Positions 18,301-27,249 of a stretch of 64,000 bases of DNA are shown here, one piece after another. Under the pieces are notes generated by a model. It saw nothing but the letters and a program-made list of their open reading frames with translations, did not search any database and was not told where the DNA came from. This DNA comes from Paramacrobiotus metropolitanus. Taxonomy: Eukaryota > Tardigrada > Eutardigrada > Parachela > Macrobiotidae. Every line of letters starts with the position of its first letter. Within the stretch, counting starts at the first letter, position 1. The stretch lies in the NCBI RefSeq assembly GCF_019649055.1, contig NW_026570272.1, positions 496,001 through 560,000 on the forward strand, in the 5' to 3' direction. A program made the position numbers and the translations under genes.

Positions 18301-19587
18301 TTCGCATTTCGACGGTTTTATCGTGAACCCGGCATCTCTGAGGCAGAGGAGCGTGTTTCTGAACGCTTTCCTAAATTCCTCGAATGTTTTGCCGAAGAAT
18401 ATCACGTCGTCGATGTATGCGAAGACGCCGCCTTGTTTGCGGGCCGGCGCCATAATCCTGTCTATAGTCATTTGGAATGTGGCTGGCCCATTGCAGACGC
18501 CAAACGGCATTCGTTTGAACCGGAACATCCCTTCTGGAGTCACGAAGGTAGTGTAGTCCATGGACGCTGGGTCCATAGGGATTTGCCAGAATCCGGACTG
18601 ACAGTCTACCTTGCCGTAGTAGGCGTTTCCTGCACATTGATCCAGAAGTTCGTCTGGATTGGGCAATGGGTAATTGTTCTTCTTGGTCACCGTGTTCAGC
18701 TTTATATAGTTTATGCAGAACCTGGTGCCCATGGTCCCGTCGTTGTTTTTCTTCGAAGCGAGGACCACTGGAAAACTCCACGCTGCCATGGACGGTTCAA
18801 TCACGCCTTGGTCCAACATTTCCTGGACGTGCTTATTAATGAACTCTCGTCCCTTCCAACTCGTTCGGGTTGGGTTCATTTTGATCGGTGCAGCGTCGCC
18901 AACTTCTATGACGTGGGTCACTCCTTTGACGTCGCCGTAAGGCTTTTTGGACGTCGGGAATATGGCCCTGAGTTCCCATAAGTCCTGACGGAGTAGAGCG
19001 GTCTGCTCCTCGGTCAGGTGGTCGCCAAAATGTGCGTTGGCGATGTGGGCGCGGATTTCACGCTCCACTTCTGGATCTTCCTCTGCGGTTTGGAGGGAGT
19101 TGATCTTGGCGTAATCTTCGTCCGAGATTTCCTCGTATGGCTCCACTTGGCCCATGTTGACTCCTTTCCGGAGTATATGGGGCTCTTTGGAGTAGTTTGA
19201 CACCAGTATGGTGAAACTAGTGCCATCATGCTGGACTGGTCCGTCGAGCATGGCCAGACTCCGTTTGGTGTCTTGGCTTCCGAGGTACATAAGTTTCTGT
19301 CTTGGGTCGACAGGGTAGTCAATGCTAACTTGGACCGGGGTAATGGACTCCGGTGGGAGTTCCACTTTTACAGTTGCCCGGACCATAGCATGGTCATTAA
19401 TGGTGCGGTACCGATTTGGATTATTCCCTGCCACTTTTGGCCATGGTAAGGCGTCGGCATTGGGAATTGACCAATCTACGCCATCCTCCTTGATGTCTGG
19501 CTCATAAATGTCGCTATAGTACAATCTTTGCACCTTTGCGGAGGATTTGGTCGCGTCGGGACTTGTTTTGGACCTGGATCCACGCAT
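15352..19587 (-). CDS. pol: Pol: reverse transcriptase, RNase H and integrase
   Basis: A frame of 1,411 codons. Residues about 90-150 are a small beta domain ending EPHILRKGVNMGQVEP. The RT spans about 215-400, with SGFWQIPM, the FGVCNGPATFQ region and the catalytic YIDD at about 391-394. RNase H follows (ECDASGAG, RTDHRAL) at about 540-610. Integrase begins with an H-C zinc region (HFGYRKTNESAKLRYYW, CQTC), followed by the catalytic triad in FADFKG, HSDRGTHF and the E of GQGQVERQ. A short barrel-like segment (WIRERDTGVEHTVCVDRLKP) is followed by a Lys/Pro-rich tail of about 230 residues with an AT-hook-like KRGPGRPRKAK. The enzyme copies element RNA into DNA and inserts it into chromosomes. 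The frame overlaps the ORF at 19514-20443 by 74 bp in the +1 frame. The catalytic residues appear intact. Confidence 0.9.
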   Translation of the reverse strand: MRGSRSKTSPDATKSSAKVQRLYYSDIYEPDIKEDGVDWSIPNADALPWPKVAGNNPNRYRTINDHAMVRATVKVELPPESITPVQVSIDYPVDPRQKLMYLGSQDTKRSLAMLDGPVQHDGTSFTILVSNYSKEPHILRKGVNMGQVEPYEEISDEDYAKINSLQTAEEDPEVEREIRAHIANAHFGDHLTEEQTALLRQDLWELRAIFPTSKKPYGDVKGVTHVIEVGDAAPIKMNPTRTSWKGREFINKHVQEMLDQGVIEPSMAAWSFPVVLASKKNNDGTMGTRFCINYIKLNTVTKKNNYPLPNPDELLDQCAGNAYYGKVDCQSGFWQIPMDPASMDYTTFVTPEGMFRFKRMPFGVCNGPATFQMTIDRIMAPARKQGGVFAYIDDVIFFGKTFEEFRKAFRNTLLCLRDAGFTIKPSKCEFGMEKLQFLGHILSKDGVHTDPEKVAAIAEKLPPKTERQLRSFLGLANYYRTFIQGYAQKTSKMYELLRKESSVKNDWTDAHTAEFNEIKKALTEAPILAKFDATKQTTIECDASGAGIGAILSQDSRPIAYASRVLHGAEKNYGVTEWECLAVVWAVQKFKHYIDHGPFTVRTDHRALTNLLRCESNRPGINPRLTRWALALQGRDITIEYKPGTFCDNADALSRWPLERDDDKGPHEEWDQVPNFEDYKDEIPARIIKVRRLQVTDEDPANEWDKPLLPDCNAISDWNDFSTADIRVINVPAPTPGEPEPEVPPCPEKVMDRTAQELRRMQHRDPTLAKKIHELEHQSEMDQRSKLPEHYQMDKGVLYRLTEINAKLERRFVVPLFMRKNIIQSLHDGKTGNHFGYRKTNESAKLRYYWDRMSCDIHDYIDRCQTCIFGKVPRRATYGMLQPTEAVAPWYRVFADFKGPLPVTQTKKYRYIAVVVDQMTKFTIARPTKINSAKEFEKFFVEEVVLKYGMPHTMHSDRGTHFTAKSFAKVAKIFGIEQTFGSAYHPEGQGQVERQMQTIWDGIRNFRGAGDEHRWHRALPYVISGMNRAVHATTGFSPYHMLYGREMTIPQDVLAGTNVPETFTTNERYVKRMQQRLNRAHEIAKTRIEEGFLRYAAIYNKKKSQAEFKKRDLVTLKNMVDDPTNPNKFEGVYIVIGIPKPNTYWIRERDTGVEHTVCVDRLKPYLNPEGPSRRITRSTKKKGGDAEPQPTESERCNNKAEPGQNAELPHTQNKLEELLKKQKPGKGPSKKLVAGQQKTLQISGYGPLDPKTSDPAPPVKRGPGRPRKAKPDFETPALQKLQNQPLTVIDPTLAPAEPEKGTSVTDKPVATKEPKVVTAPKEKPKRPKTPKKPKATLTAQQVLEEDVVADDEADKDLLTRITTGREKSEKVSKGKKQKSNTVLPDVSDKSSTVPPDVLDKAVDKAGQNDIK

Positions 19588-20443
19588 GTTCGCTATTTCG
19601 AGTTTGGTCCTCCGCTTCGATCGGTAAGATCAAGCGGTGTGGTCGTCTCAGCGATTTAAAGTGGATTGGCCGTCCCGGGTCCATAGTCCGATAGGACCGG
19701 ACCTTAATCCAGCAAGTTGAGTAGGCTGGTAAAGTGTACCGCAGGTGGACGAAGACCACTTCTCTCTCCTCCTTAAGGCAGTCCGTTGGACGTTCGGTCC
19801 GCAGTTTGCGGATTACCGTTGCCTTGGCTCGGAGTTGGAGAATTTCTGTGTCCTCTTCGTCGTCACTTGATTCCTCCGATGATTGGTTATCGGAGTCCGT
19901 GTCCGGTGAGTCACTTGAGCTTTGGACGTCCGAATCGGTAGACTTGGGTTTGTCGTCCTGCTCAGGTTTTGGCTCGCCATTGTCCTCGTTAGAGGTTGGC
20001 GGCCTGCCGGTCACCGTTGGTGCCGGTGTGGTCATAAGATCCACTTTTTGGATCTCTGGCGTCCCGGTTGCGATTTCCTGTTTCTCAGGTTCGTCCGGTT
20101 CCGCCAAAGTGGTTGGACGGCTCCCGTTAGGGAGTGGCGAGGCTGGTCGGCCTCCTGCCCAACGTTGAGCCGAACGGGTCTGTATGGCCCGTATTACTGC
20201 TTCAACGCCGTCTCCACATAGAGGACAAGTCAGTTGGACTTCCTCCGATGAAGGGTCCTGCTCATTCTGGCTGGTGTCCTTTCGATGGTCTCCCTGTTCT
20301 GGGTGTGGGCCATCATTGAAGCGCACTTTTGTCGCTATATGCGGTGCTGCTTCTGGCAATGGTTCCGGTATGGTCCTGACGTTGGTCAGGCTCAGGTCAT
20401 ACTTTGGCCATATGCTGACGGTTAAGCCAGGATGTTGGGCCAC
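19514..20443 (-). CDS. Retrotransposon Pro-Pol linker ORF
   Basis: Open frame of about 310 codons in the same frame as the protease ORF upstream, separated from it only by a TGA at 20450-20452. The conventional start here would be a GTG, so it is not independently initiated. It is probably read through from the protease or was once continuous with it. It holds a CPLCGDGVEA segment (possible half of a zinc site), a long acidic Ser/Asp/Glu stretch, and a C-terminal beta-like domain ending NKSRRDQILRKGAKIVL. That ending resembles the one at the start of pol (EPHILRKGVN). The stop TAG at 19514-19516 is followed at once by pol in the +1 frame. Confidence 0.5.
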   Translation of the reverse strand: MAQHPGLTVSIWPKYDLSLTNVRTIPEPLPEAAPHIATKVRFNDGPHPEQGDHRKDTSQNEQDPSSEEVQLTCPLCGDGVEAVIRAIQTRSAQRWAGGRPASPLPNGSRPTTLAEPDEPEKQEIATGTPEIQKVDLMTTPAPTVTGRPPTSNEDNGEPKPEQDDKPKSTDSDVQSSSDSPDTDSDNQSSEESSDDEEDTEILQLRAKATVIRKLRTERPTDCLKEEREVVFVHLRYTLPAYSTCWIKVRSYRTMDPGRPIHFKSLRRPHRLILPIEAEDQTRNSEHAWIQVQNKSRRDQILRKGAKIVL

Positions 20444-20449
20444 TTTTCT

Positions 20450-21370
20450 TCAAAGTGTTATTATGTCATCGAAGAGATCCGTGCACATCTGTTGGAGTGC
20501 TTTCGGAGCTTCCATGTGGTACTCTCTGTATTCCCACACTAGGGCTAGACGTTCGTCCTCCCATAAAGCTCCTTCTTGGACCAAGTCGTCCAGTTCTTGG
20601 GCGAATGGTCCGTATTGTTCGGCAATCTGCGGCCACGTTAGTGGTGCGCCTTTTTCTTCAAGCCAGCCCTCTTCTAGGGCAAGGATCCGGCCAGCGCGGT
20701 ATTCGAGGAAGTTTCTGACCCCCGTAAACCAAGTTTTGTATCGCTGGACCAGTTTCTCCTTAATCTCTCTGTCAGGCACCGGCCGTTGGCCCGGTGCCTC
20801 TGGTATCGGGATAGTCTTTACTATCCCGTGATTTGGCTTGAGTATGCCTGCACGGAATTGGGTCATGTAACGCTCGATTGCGTTATGGACGCGCAGCTCC
20901 CATATGAGGCTTTCAATGGTATCCAGGCATTCCCAGCATGTAGAAGGAGAACTCGTCGGGTGATCAAGCCGATTAACTCTCACTTCATCATCGGGTCCCG
21001 GTGCCTCTGGTATCGGGATTGACTTTACCCCGTCCCAAACGATTTCTTCGTTTGGCTTGAGGATGAAAGTAAACTTGGAGTGGAGATAGTCACAGCCAAG
21101 TAATACGTGCACGTCCGTTAACGTCGGTTGGACGAAGAACGTGTGGTGGCTCTTGTATCCCTGCAGTGTCACCGGTACGGTGCAGCAGTGGGAGACCACA
21201 AAGGCGGTTTGTCCGCCAACACCAAGGATTTTGGTGTTCCGTCCTAATGGCTCCGTTTTAATGCCATTGGCGGTGCAAAACTGCTCGCTGATGAGGGATG
21301 TCTCCGCTCCAGTGTCCAGCATAGCGAGCGTGTTGGACTGGTCCAATCTGGACTTTGTGTGTCCATGCTC
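20450..21370 (-). CDS. Retrotransposon aspartic protease (retropepsin) ORF
   Basis: The frame opens just after a TAA and contains the retropepsin active site LAMLDTGAETSLIS. It continues with the flap-like GVGGQTAFVV and the second hydrophobic-hydrophobic-Gly-like block VLLGCDYLHSKF, all expected of a Ty3/Gypsy protease. After it comes a folded region of about 170 residues of unknown role. The phrase KSIPIPEAPG occurs twice (plus-strand 20790-20822 and 20997-21027), marking an internal duplication. There is no ATG near the start, and the upstream 21258-22060 frame reaches this one by a +1 step. The protease would cut the element's polyproteins during particle maturation. Confidence 0.75.
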   Translation of the reverse strand, partial: EHGHTKSRLDQSNTLAMLDTGAETSLISEQFCTANGIKTEPLGRNTKILGVGGQTAFVVSHCCTVPVTLQGYKSHHTFFVQPTLTDVHVLLGCDYLHSKFTFILKPNEEIVWDGVKSIPIPEAPGPDDEVRVNRLDHPTSSPSTCWECLDTIESLIWELRVHNAIERYMTQFRAGILKPNHGIVKTIPIPEAPGQRPVPDREIKEKLVQRYKTWFTGVRNFLEYRAGRILALEEGWLEEKGAPLTWPQIAEQYGPFAQELDDLVQEGALWEDERLALVWEYREYHMEAPKALQQMCTDLFDDIITL

Positions 21371-22060
21371 TTACGGTCTTTGGTTTGCGGTTTTCGTCGA
21401 GACCAACTGTCACTTCCCGCATTACCGGTACAATGGGGATTAGCGACACTGGTCCTGGATCGTCAGGAGCATACTTGGGTGCTGCTAACTCCTGTTGGAC
21501 AGACTCTTCCTGCGGTGATGTTTCCGCTACCCGTAAGGTCGAAAACATATTTTTGGTGTTCAGGAAGGTCCGTGAGCTGTTGATGGTTCGCACCGTTGGT
21601 GTGGTGCCGAGGGGTCGTCCACCGGTCTGGGGCCAGCAGGTGCGGGGACTTGACGCCTCAAGAGGTTCGGCTGTCCACTCTTTTAGGGATCCGACCTCAC
21701 TGTCCGTATCTTGTACGGACCATCCTTCCGTTGCGCTGTCGGAGGATGTGTCTGACGCCGATTTAGGGTACGTCATATTCGTGGTGCGACGTCTCGCTTT
21801 GCCACGTAGTCGGTTGGCCTTAGGGTTGATTGGGGCTCCGAAAATCGACTTGGTCGCCTGCAGTGCGACTGTCGGTCTGGCATCACTTTTAGAGCCAGGT
21901 GGCTTAGTCGCTGGTTTGGCGCTAAACCTGGATCCGCCGGTAGGCTGTTGAGCCATCGATTTGGGATCCATGTGGGTTAGTAACTGTACAGGGGTTATGT
22001 CCGGCGGTTTAGGTTCCGGTCTCAGGTCAGGTGAGTTGCCGATACTCCCCGAACTTAAGC
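21258..22060 (-). CDS. Gag-Pro transframe segment
   Basis: This frame is open from the slippery site at the gag stop through an ATG at 21971 to a stop at 21258. It would be entered from gag by a -1 shift at 22061-22067. It is polar and Ser/Thr/Pro-rich, with conserved-looking segments SLIPIVPVMREVTVGLDENR near its end that could form the N-terminal strand of the protease. The catalytic DTGA, however, lies in the +1-shifted frame that begins at 21370, so a second shift (programmed or mutational) is needed between about 21340 and 21375. Confidence 0.5.
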
Positions 22061-25000
22061 GTTTCCCGCGGTTGGGCTGGCCCGGTTGGGGCCGCCTCCG
22101 CTGCCATTTGGCTTCACCAGCTGGTCCGGTATGGGTGGTAGCGCTGGCCTTTCATTGGCCGGCGTTTGGTATCCCTGCTTTGGACCATTCTGCCGGTTGC
22201 CGCCACCGGACCCATTTCCTGAGCCGGTGGATTGCCTTCGGCTGCCATTCCCCCCATTGCCACGTTGTGGTCTGGGTTGTTTGGGTGGCACTAAGCCGAA
22301 GCGGTTAGGGTTTGCTGACCCGGTAGGGTAGCCCTTTGTGTAACGGCTCCGCCAATCCAAGTACCACTTTCGGTTTGGATTTTCGGAGTGAGGCCTGTTT
22401 GCATAGCCACAGCCGTCGGTTGTGTGGTTTCCCCACAGGCAGTGGCTGCAAGTGATGATTCCCTCTTTGGCCCATCGTTCGAACATGCGCTCGACTCGGT
22501 CGATGTACATGTCCTCTTGTCTGCGGGCCTCTTCGGGGCTCAGAGTTTGGCGTTGGCCACTCTGGCCTCCGTTGCCTCCTGGGCTTCGGTTCTGTCCCCC
22601 AGGGCTATTGCCGCCTTGGCTTCCGCTAAAGCTGGCGTTTTGGCCCTTGGAGAATTCGCCCTTTGGCCCTCCGCTACTGTTGCCCTGACTGTAGCCAAAG
22701 TTGCGCTGGTTTTGGGCCTGGCCATAGCCGCCACTACCGCCGTTGGGCGGTGTGGGCCCACGTTGTGGGGAGGCTAAGTTCAAGGCTGCGATGGCGGCGT
22801 ATGTTGCCTCGATTTGGGCTTGCGTCGCTTGTGGGGGATATAGTGCCGGTTGTTGTGGTACGACTTGGGCTGGTGGCGTTTGTATGGCCGATCGGATGAT
22901 TGGGTATCCGCGGCCCGCCTTCCCTTCGTACTCCGGCTTCCCCATAGTGTATTGCCGGACATAGTCCCGGAAATCTGCCGGTGACTTTGGTATCCGGATA
23001 TCCAGAGCGCGGCGCAGTTCTGGCTCTTTCACGTTTTCCCTCAGAAAGTGAAGGGTCATCGTGTCGTCTAGGCCAGCGCGCGTCTGGAGAGTCAGCATGG
23101 CGTCATAATACTGCTCTGGGGTTTCAGACCCGTGCTGATAATACCGGTGCGTAATTTCCCCCATGGCAGTGGCCTGCTGATTGTCATCGCCGTAGCGAGT
23201 GGCGAATTTCTGGAGCCACTCTTCCACTGTCCAGCCGTCTTCGTCTTCACGATTGGCTTGGCCAGTGTACCATTCCTTTACAGGGTCCGATAGGGCCATG
23301 TAAATTCGGCTCATGAAGTCCAGATCTGGTTTGTTCAGATCGGACGACTGCTTACAGATCCGTCGGACCTGTGCAAGCCATCCTTTCACCATTGTTTTGT
23401 TGCCGTCAAATTTTGGCAACACGGTGCGGACTTGAGCTCTCGCATTTGCTTTTCCCATCTCTTGGGCCATCTTCTTGATTTGCTCTCTGGTTGAGAGAGA
23501 AGGACTGGCCGGTGGCGACGGGGCAGGTGTTAGCTGCAGTGGTATCTGCGGCACCTGCTGGGGTTGAGCCAACATTGGCTGTCCCGGTATAAGCTGGATG
23601 GCCCCGTTGGACGCCATCCATCCATATGCTCCATTGGGGAGTTGGACCAACATGGGCGCATTGTGGCCCTGGCCTGGTTGGGCTGCCGGTCCTGGTGGCG
23701 TGACCGCTGTTGGCGGTCCGCCTAGTGGTTGGGGCACGCTTTGGCCCATGGGCACATTCTGGCCCATCTGCGGCTGAGCTTGGCCCGTTTGGGCTGCCGC
23801 CGAGATAGGAGGGCCAAATAGGCTTAGTTGGCCTACTAGTGGTTGTTGCACCGTTGGTGTACCACTTTGGCCTCCCATCTGTCCTTGTGTGGCCGGTGGT
23901 CCGAACATTGGGCTCAGCGGGTTGGTCCGGTTTGGATCCATGCCGCTGGTGTGAGCCTGGCTTGTTGCCGGATGTGGACTAAAACTGAAGTCCATGTTCG
24001 GGAATATGGACGGATACAAGGACGGATACGGTGGCCTTGACCCAAAGTAGCTGTGGCTGGGTATTGCCTGGCTTGGGTCAAAGCCTGGCCCGCTTGACGT
24101 AGACGGATGAGTCTGCGTTGCGGGTGTCACTATCGTCGTTGGACCGATAGTGGCTGTTGTGGTGACCGGGATTGGTGGTGGCGGCAGCGTTACTGTCGCC
24201 GTGGATGATCCCTGGTTCACCGGGCTGGGAGGTGTCGGTATGGTTGGCCCTGTTGGGGGATGTCCAACCGATGGTCCTTCCACAGCCATATTAACATGGT
24301 AGTTCTGCTGGTGATACACTGGCTCGCGGTAGAAGCGTTGGCCCTGCCGCAAAGCCTCGTCGACTTTTTCTTGTCGACGCTGTGTATCCGAGTCCGGAAA
24401 GGTATGGTAGGACGGTGGTTCTGCGGACAACTCGGAGTTTATGTCTGCGAGGTGTGATTTTTCCGCATCTAAGCAGGCGTTCTCCGTGCTTAGCCTTTCC
24501 AGGTCCTCGTTAAGTTCGGTTATTCGTTGGGTGGCCGCCTGGTAGTCTTTGACCAGGCCGGCATTATTGGCCTCCAATGTGATGATCCGGTCATGTTGGC
24601 CCTGGATCACCTGTTTGGCTTGGTTGAAGGCCTGCTCCAGTTGGACAAAGTTTTGGTGTCCAATGGCGCTGTTTTGCTCAAGTTGGACCCGAATGGTTGA
24701 TTCGGTCTTGAGCTGGCTCTGGAGGGCAACAATCTGTTGCTGGAGTTGCACGTTCTGTGCCTCCTTCTGTTGAACCGTTTGGCTCAACAGTCCTCCTTGT
24801 TGAATCGTCTTCATGAGATTTTGGTGGCTCTCATAAAGAAGATTATAGCCGTTGCGCAGGCGATTGATTTCGTCCTGCAGGTTGGCCAAGTCGTCGGTGA
24901 GACGCTCATTTTCATTCGAGAGGCGGTCCGCCTCTGAATCGGTTTCATCGATTGTGGTCCGGGCCGCAGTCAAGTCGTCCTTGGCTTTGGCCAGCTCAGT

Positions 25001-26149
25001 CCTCGTAGAGGTGAGCAAAGCTTCAAGTCCCGCCACTGCCATTTCTAGGCTGTGGATTGTCCTCTTGAGCTGGTCTCGCTCGGCGTTGGGACATGGTGAC
25101 AACTTGAGCTGAGTTAGCTCAAGTTGGGTCTGGGCCAGTATGGCCGAGACACGTTTAGCCTCTGCGTCCGATTTGGACGCGAGGTCTGTGTGCTTGCAGA
25201 TCTCGTCCTGCATCCAACGTTCGGATGACAGGGCTGCCTCTGCTATGTCCGCCAGCTGTTTGGTCAGGTCCCTTACTGTGGTCCGGAGTTGGTCGACTTC
25301 GTCGATCTCCTCGGGCCGGGTTGCCTGGATCAGCTTTGGCGGGCTGACGTTGGCGCGGCTTGTGTCCCAGGAGGACTGGTTAAGGTCCATCCTGGCTGTG
25401 GCCCTGTTAAGTTGGGCCAGGTCCACAATTGGCTCTTGGTCCGGTTTGGACTGGCCAGGCGCGCCGATGACGTCCTTGGTCGGTGATGGCGTTGTATAAG
25501 TTGAGCCATCGTCTTCAAACATGATTGGCGACTGACTCACGGGCTGTTGGCCCTTTTCATGTGCCTTTGGACCAGCCTTTTTGGCTTGGCCCTTTGCCTT
25601 GCGTCCACCTTTGGCCACCGTTGGTGCCTCAGGTTGGATCTGGTCCGAGCCCGATAGGGTTGGACTTGTTATCAGACCCTGGACGTCAAGGTTGGACCGG
25701 GCCAAGTTGTTTGGCCCTGGTCCATCGGTGCGTGTCTTGTCCTCACTTGTGGCCGCCGTTGGCGCCTCAAGTTGGACTTGGCCCGAGCCAGGTATGGCCG
25801 GTTGTTGTGCCAAGTCCCGAGGGACACTGTTGGCCTGGGCCGGTTTATCGGCGCCAGGTTGGCTGTCCTGAAGCTGGTTGGCCTCGGACAACCCGTCGGA
25901 TGCCTCCAGGAATGTGTCGTCCCGGGTGGCGTCCAGACTTTCGTCGCTGGTATCCAGGTCAGCCGGCAGGATTTGGTTGTCCCGCCTGGCTCGGGCCTCG
26001 ACCGAACTCGTAGAGCCGGCCGAGTTTGGCTCGTCCGGGTCAGAACTGGTTGTATTTTGGCGCTACGGAACCCGTAGGGTCCCGTTGGTTCGCGTGGCGT
26101 AGTTCTTCCCGCGAGGCTTGGCGTAATCATTTTGCTGGCGCCTGTCCAT
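22055..26149 (-). CDS. gag: Gag-like structural protein (with one in-frame stop near the start)
   Basis: The frame runs about 1,330 codons to a TAA at 22055-22057. The only nearby ATG (26147-26149) is followed after 28 codons by a TAG (26063-26065), so in this copy the protein is interrupted or needs readthrough. Counting from 25891, a long coiled coil spans about residues 200-490. A Pro/Gly/Gln-rich region follows. A retrotransposon gag (capsid) domain lies at about 820-980 (around VRTVLPKFDGNK, WLQKFATRYGDDN and YYDAMLTLQTRAGL). One CCHC zinc knuckle (CSHCLWGNHTTDGC) lies near 1,147, and the tail is Gly/Gln/Arg-rich. It should form the particle and package RNA. A long N-terminal coiled coil is unusual for a Ty3/Gypsy gag. 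Confidence 0.8.
22061..22067 (-). promoter_or_regulatory. -1 ribosomal frameshift slippery heptamer GGGAAAC
   Basis: On the minus strand the gag frame reads GCG GGA AAC GCT TAA. The heptamer G GGA AAC therefore sits in the zero frame two codons before the gag stop, and a -1 slip enters the frame that runs toward the protease. X XXY YYZ heptamers of this exact sequence serve gag-pro shifting in several retroviruses. I did not establish a downstream pseudoknot. Confidence 0.7.
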
Positions 26150-27239
26150 AGGACTGAGCAATCTCCGTTGGAGTTGCTCATGGCTGGTGTATGGCATCAC
26201 CTTGGCCAAGGCGCTTTCAGTTTGGCCCATGGTATTGGGACTTAGAAGGTTTCTTTGGTCTTGGTCCGGACCGGAACGTTGGGTTGGATCGCTGTCGGTG
26301 CTGGTCAGGTACGCTAGAGCTCAGGTTTAGCGTTAGCTTCCTATGGCCCTATGTTACGTTACTGACCAGTGTGACGTCACGTACGAAATGGTCTTGCAAA
26401 AAGCTCTACGTCACGAGTAGCGTGCCGTGAGCAAAATTGCAAAAATAATATGAGTCACTACGACTGTTATAACACGGGAAGTTTCCCACGTGTTCTGATT
26501 GGTCGAAATTTTATGGAAAGTTACCACTCTGACGTCACGCGACTTTTCGCGAAAATTCCGGCTGGACAAAATGGCGGTTGTTTTTCGCCGATAATTCACC
26601 AAAAATTAGGTAAAATTTTCTCGAGAGTTCTGTTACACTTTTCTAGTGCAGAATTTCTCAAGGAATCCGAAAATGCTAGATTTACGCAAATCGGATGAAA
26701 GGTTCAAAAGTTATAGAATTTTGAAGTGCGGTTCTACGCGGAAACCTCGAAATTTTCGAAAGTTCTACGAAAACCTACGCGTCACAGTCTGGTCTTACCG
26801 AGTTTTTCCTCGTCCAAACTGCTGCTCCGTCGATCCCCTTCACCCTCTTCTTCCGTGAGGGCCGCAGCGCACCCGATAGGGCGTTAGATGTGACAGGACC
26901 GTACCGAACGCAGTTTTTGCGCCGGGAGCCAAAGCTGCGGGAGGCCCACTTATGAGCCTGACCCGTATCAACGCAACCCGGTAGGGCGCTTATTTGGTCA
27001 GCTGGAACGTACCCAACGCAGTTTTTGCGCGGGGAGCCAAAGCTGCGGGAGGTCCACTTATGAACCTGACCCGTATGAGTATTCCGTCGCGCTGCAGGTT
27101 TCCAATGAAACCTGTATGATGCAGGAGACAGATGAAGGTCGCGGGTTGGCTGGCCTACTTATAGGCAATCAGCGTAGTTCGACCAGAAATGATGCCTTCA
27201 CTGGGAGATCAGAGATTCCGGGAAGGAAAACCGAATGAT
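26150..27239 (-). other. Retrotransposon 5' leader
   Basis: Sequence between the primer-binding site and gag. It holds short AT-rich and GC-rich patches and an imperfect direct duplication (listed separately). A packaging signal would be expected here but cannot be identified by eye. Confidence 0.6.
26905..27085. repeat. Direct duplication in the leader, about 107-bp offset
   Basis: A segment starting AACGCAGTTTTTGCGC and running through GAGCCAAAGCTGCGGGAGG to CTGACCCGTAT occurs twice with few differences. The copies start at about 26908 and 27015. Confidence 0.75.
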
Positions 27240-27249
27240 TCTGCTACCA
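27240..27249 (-). promoter_or_regulatory. Primer-binding site, initiator tRNA-Met
   Basis: The minus-strand bases TGGTAGCAGA directly follow the CA end of the 5' LTR. They match the complement of the 3' end of animal initiator tRNA-Met (TGG plus TAGCAGA) over ten bases; the match is weaker beyond that. Confidence 0.7.

Noticed and set aside
18244-18981. Plus-strand ORF of 245 codons
   Set aside because: It is antisense to the conserved RT region, so the RT frame is clearly the real one.
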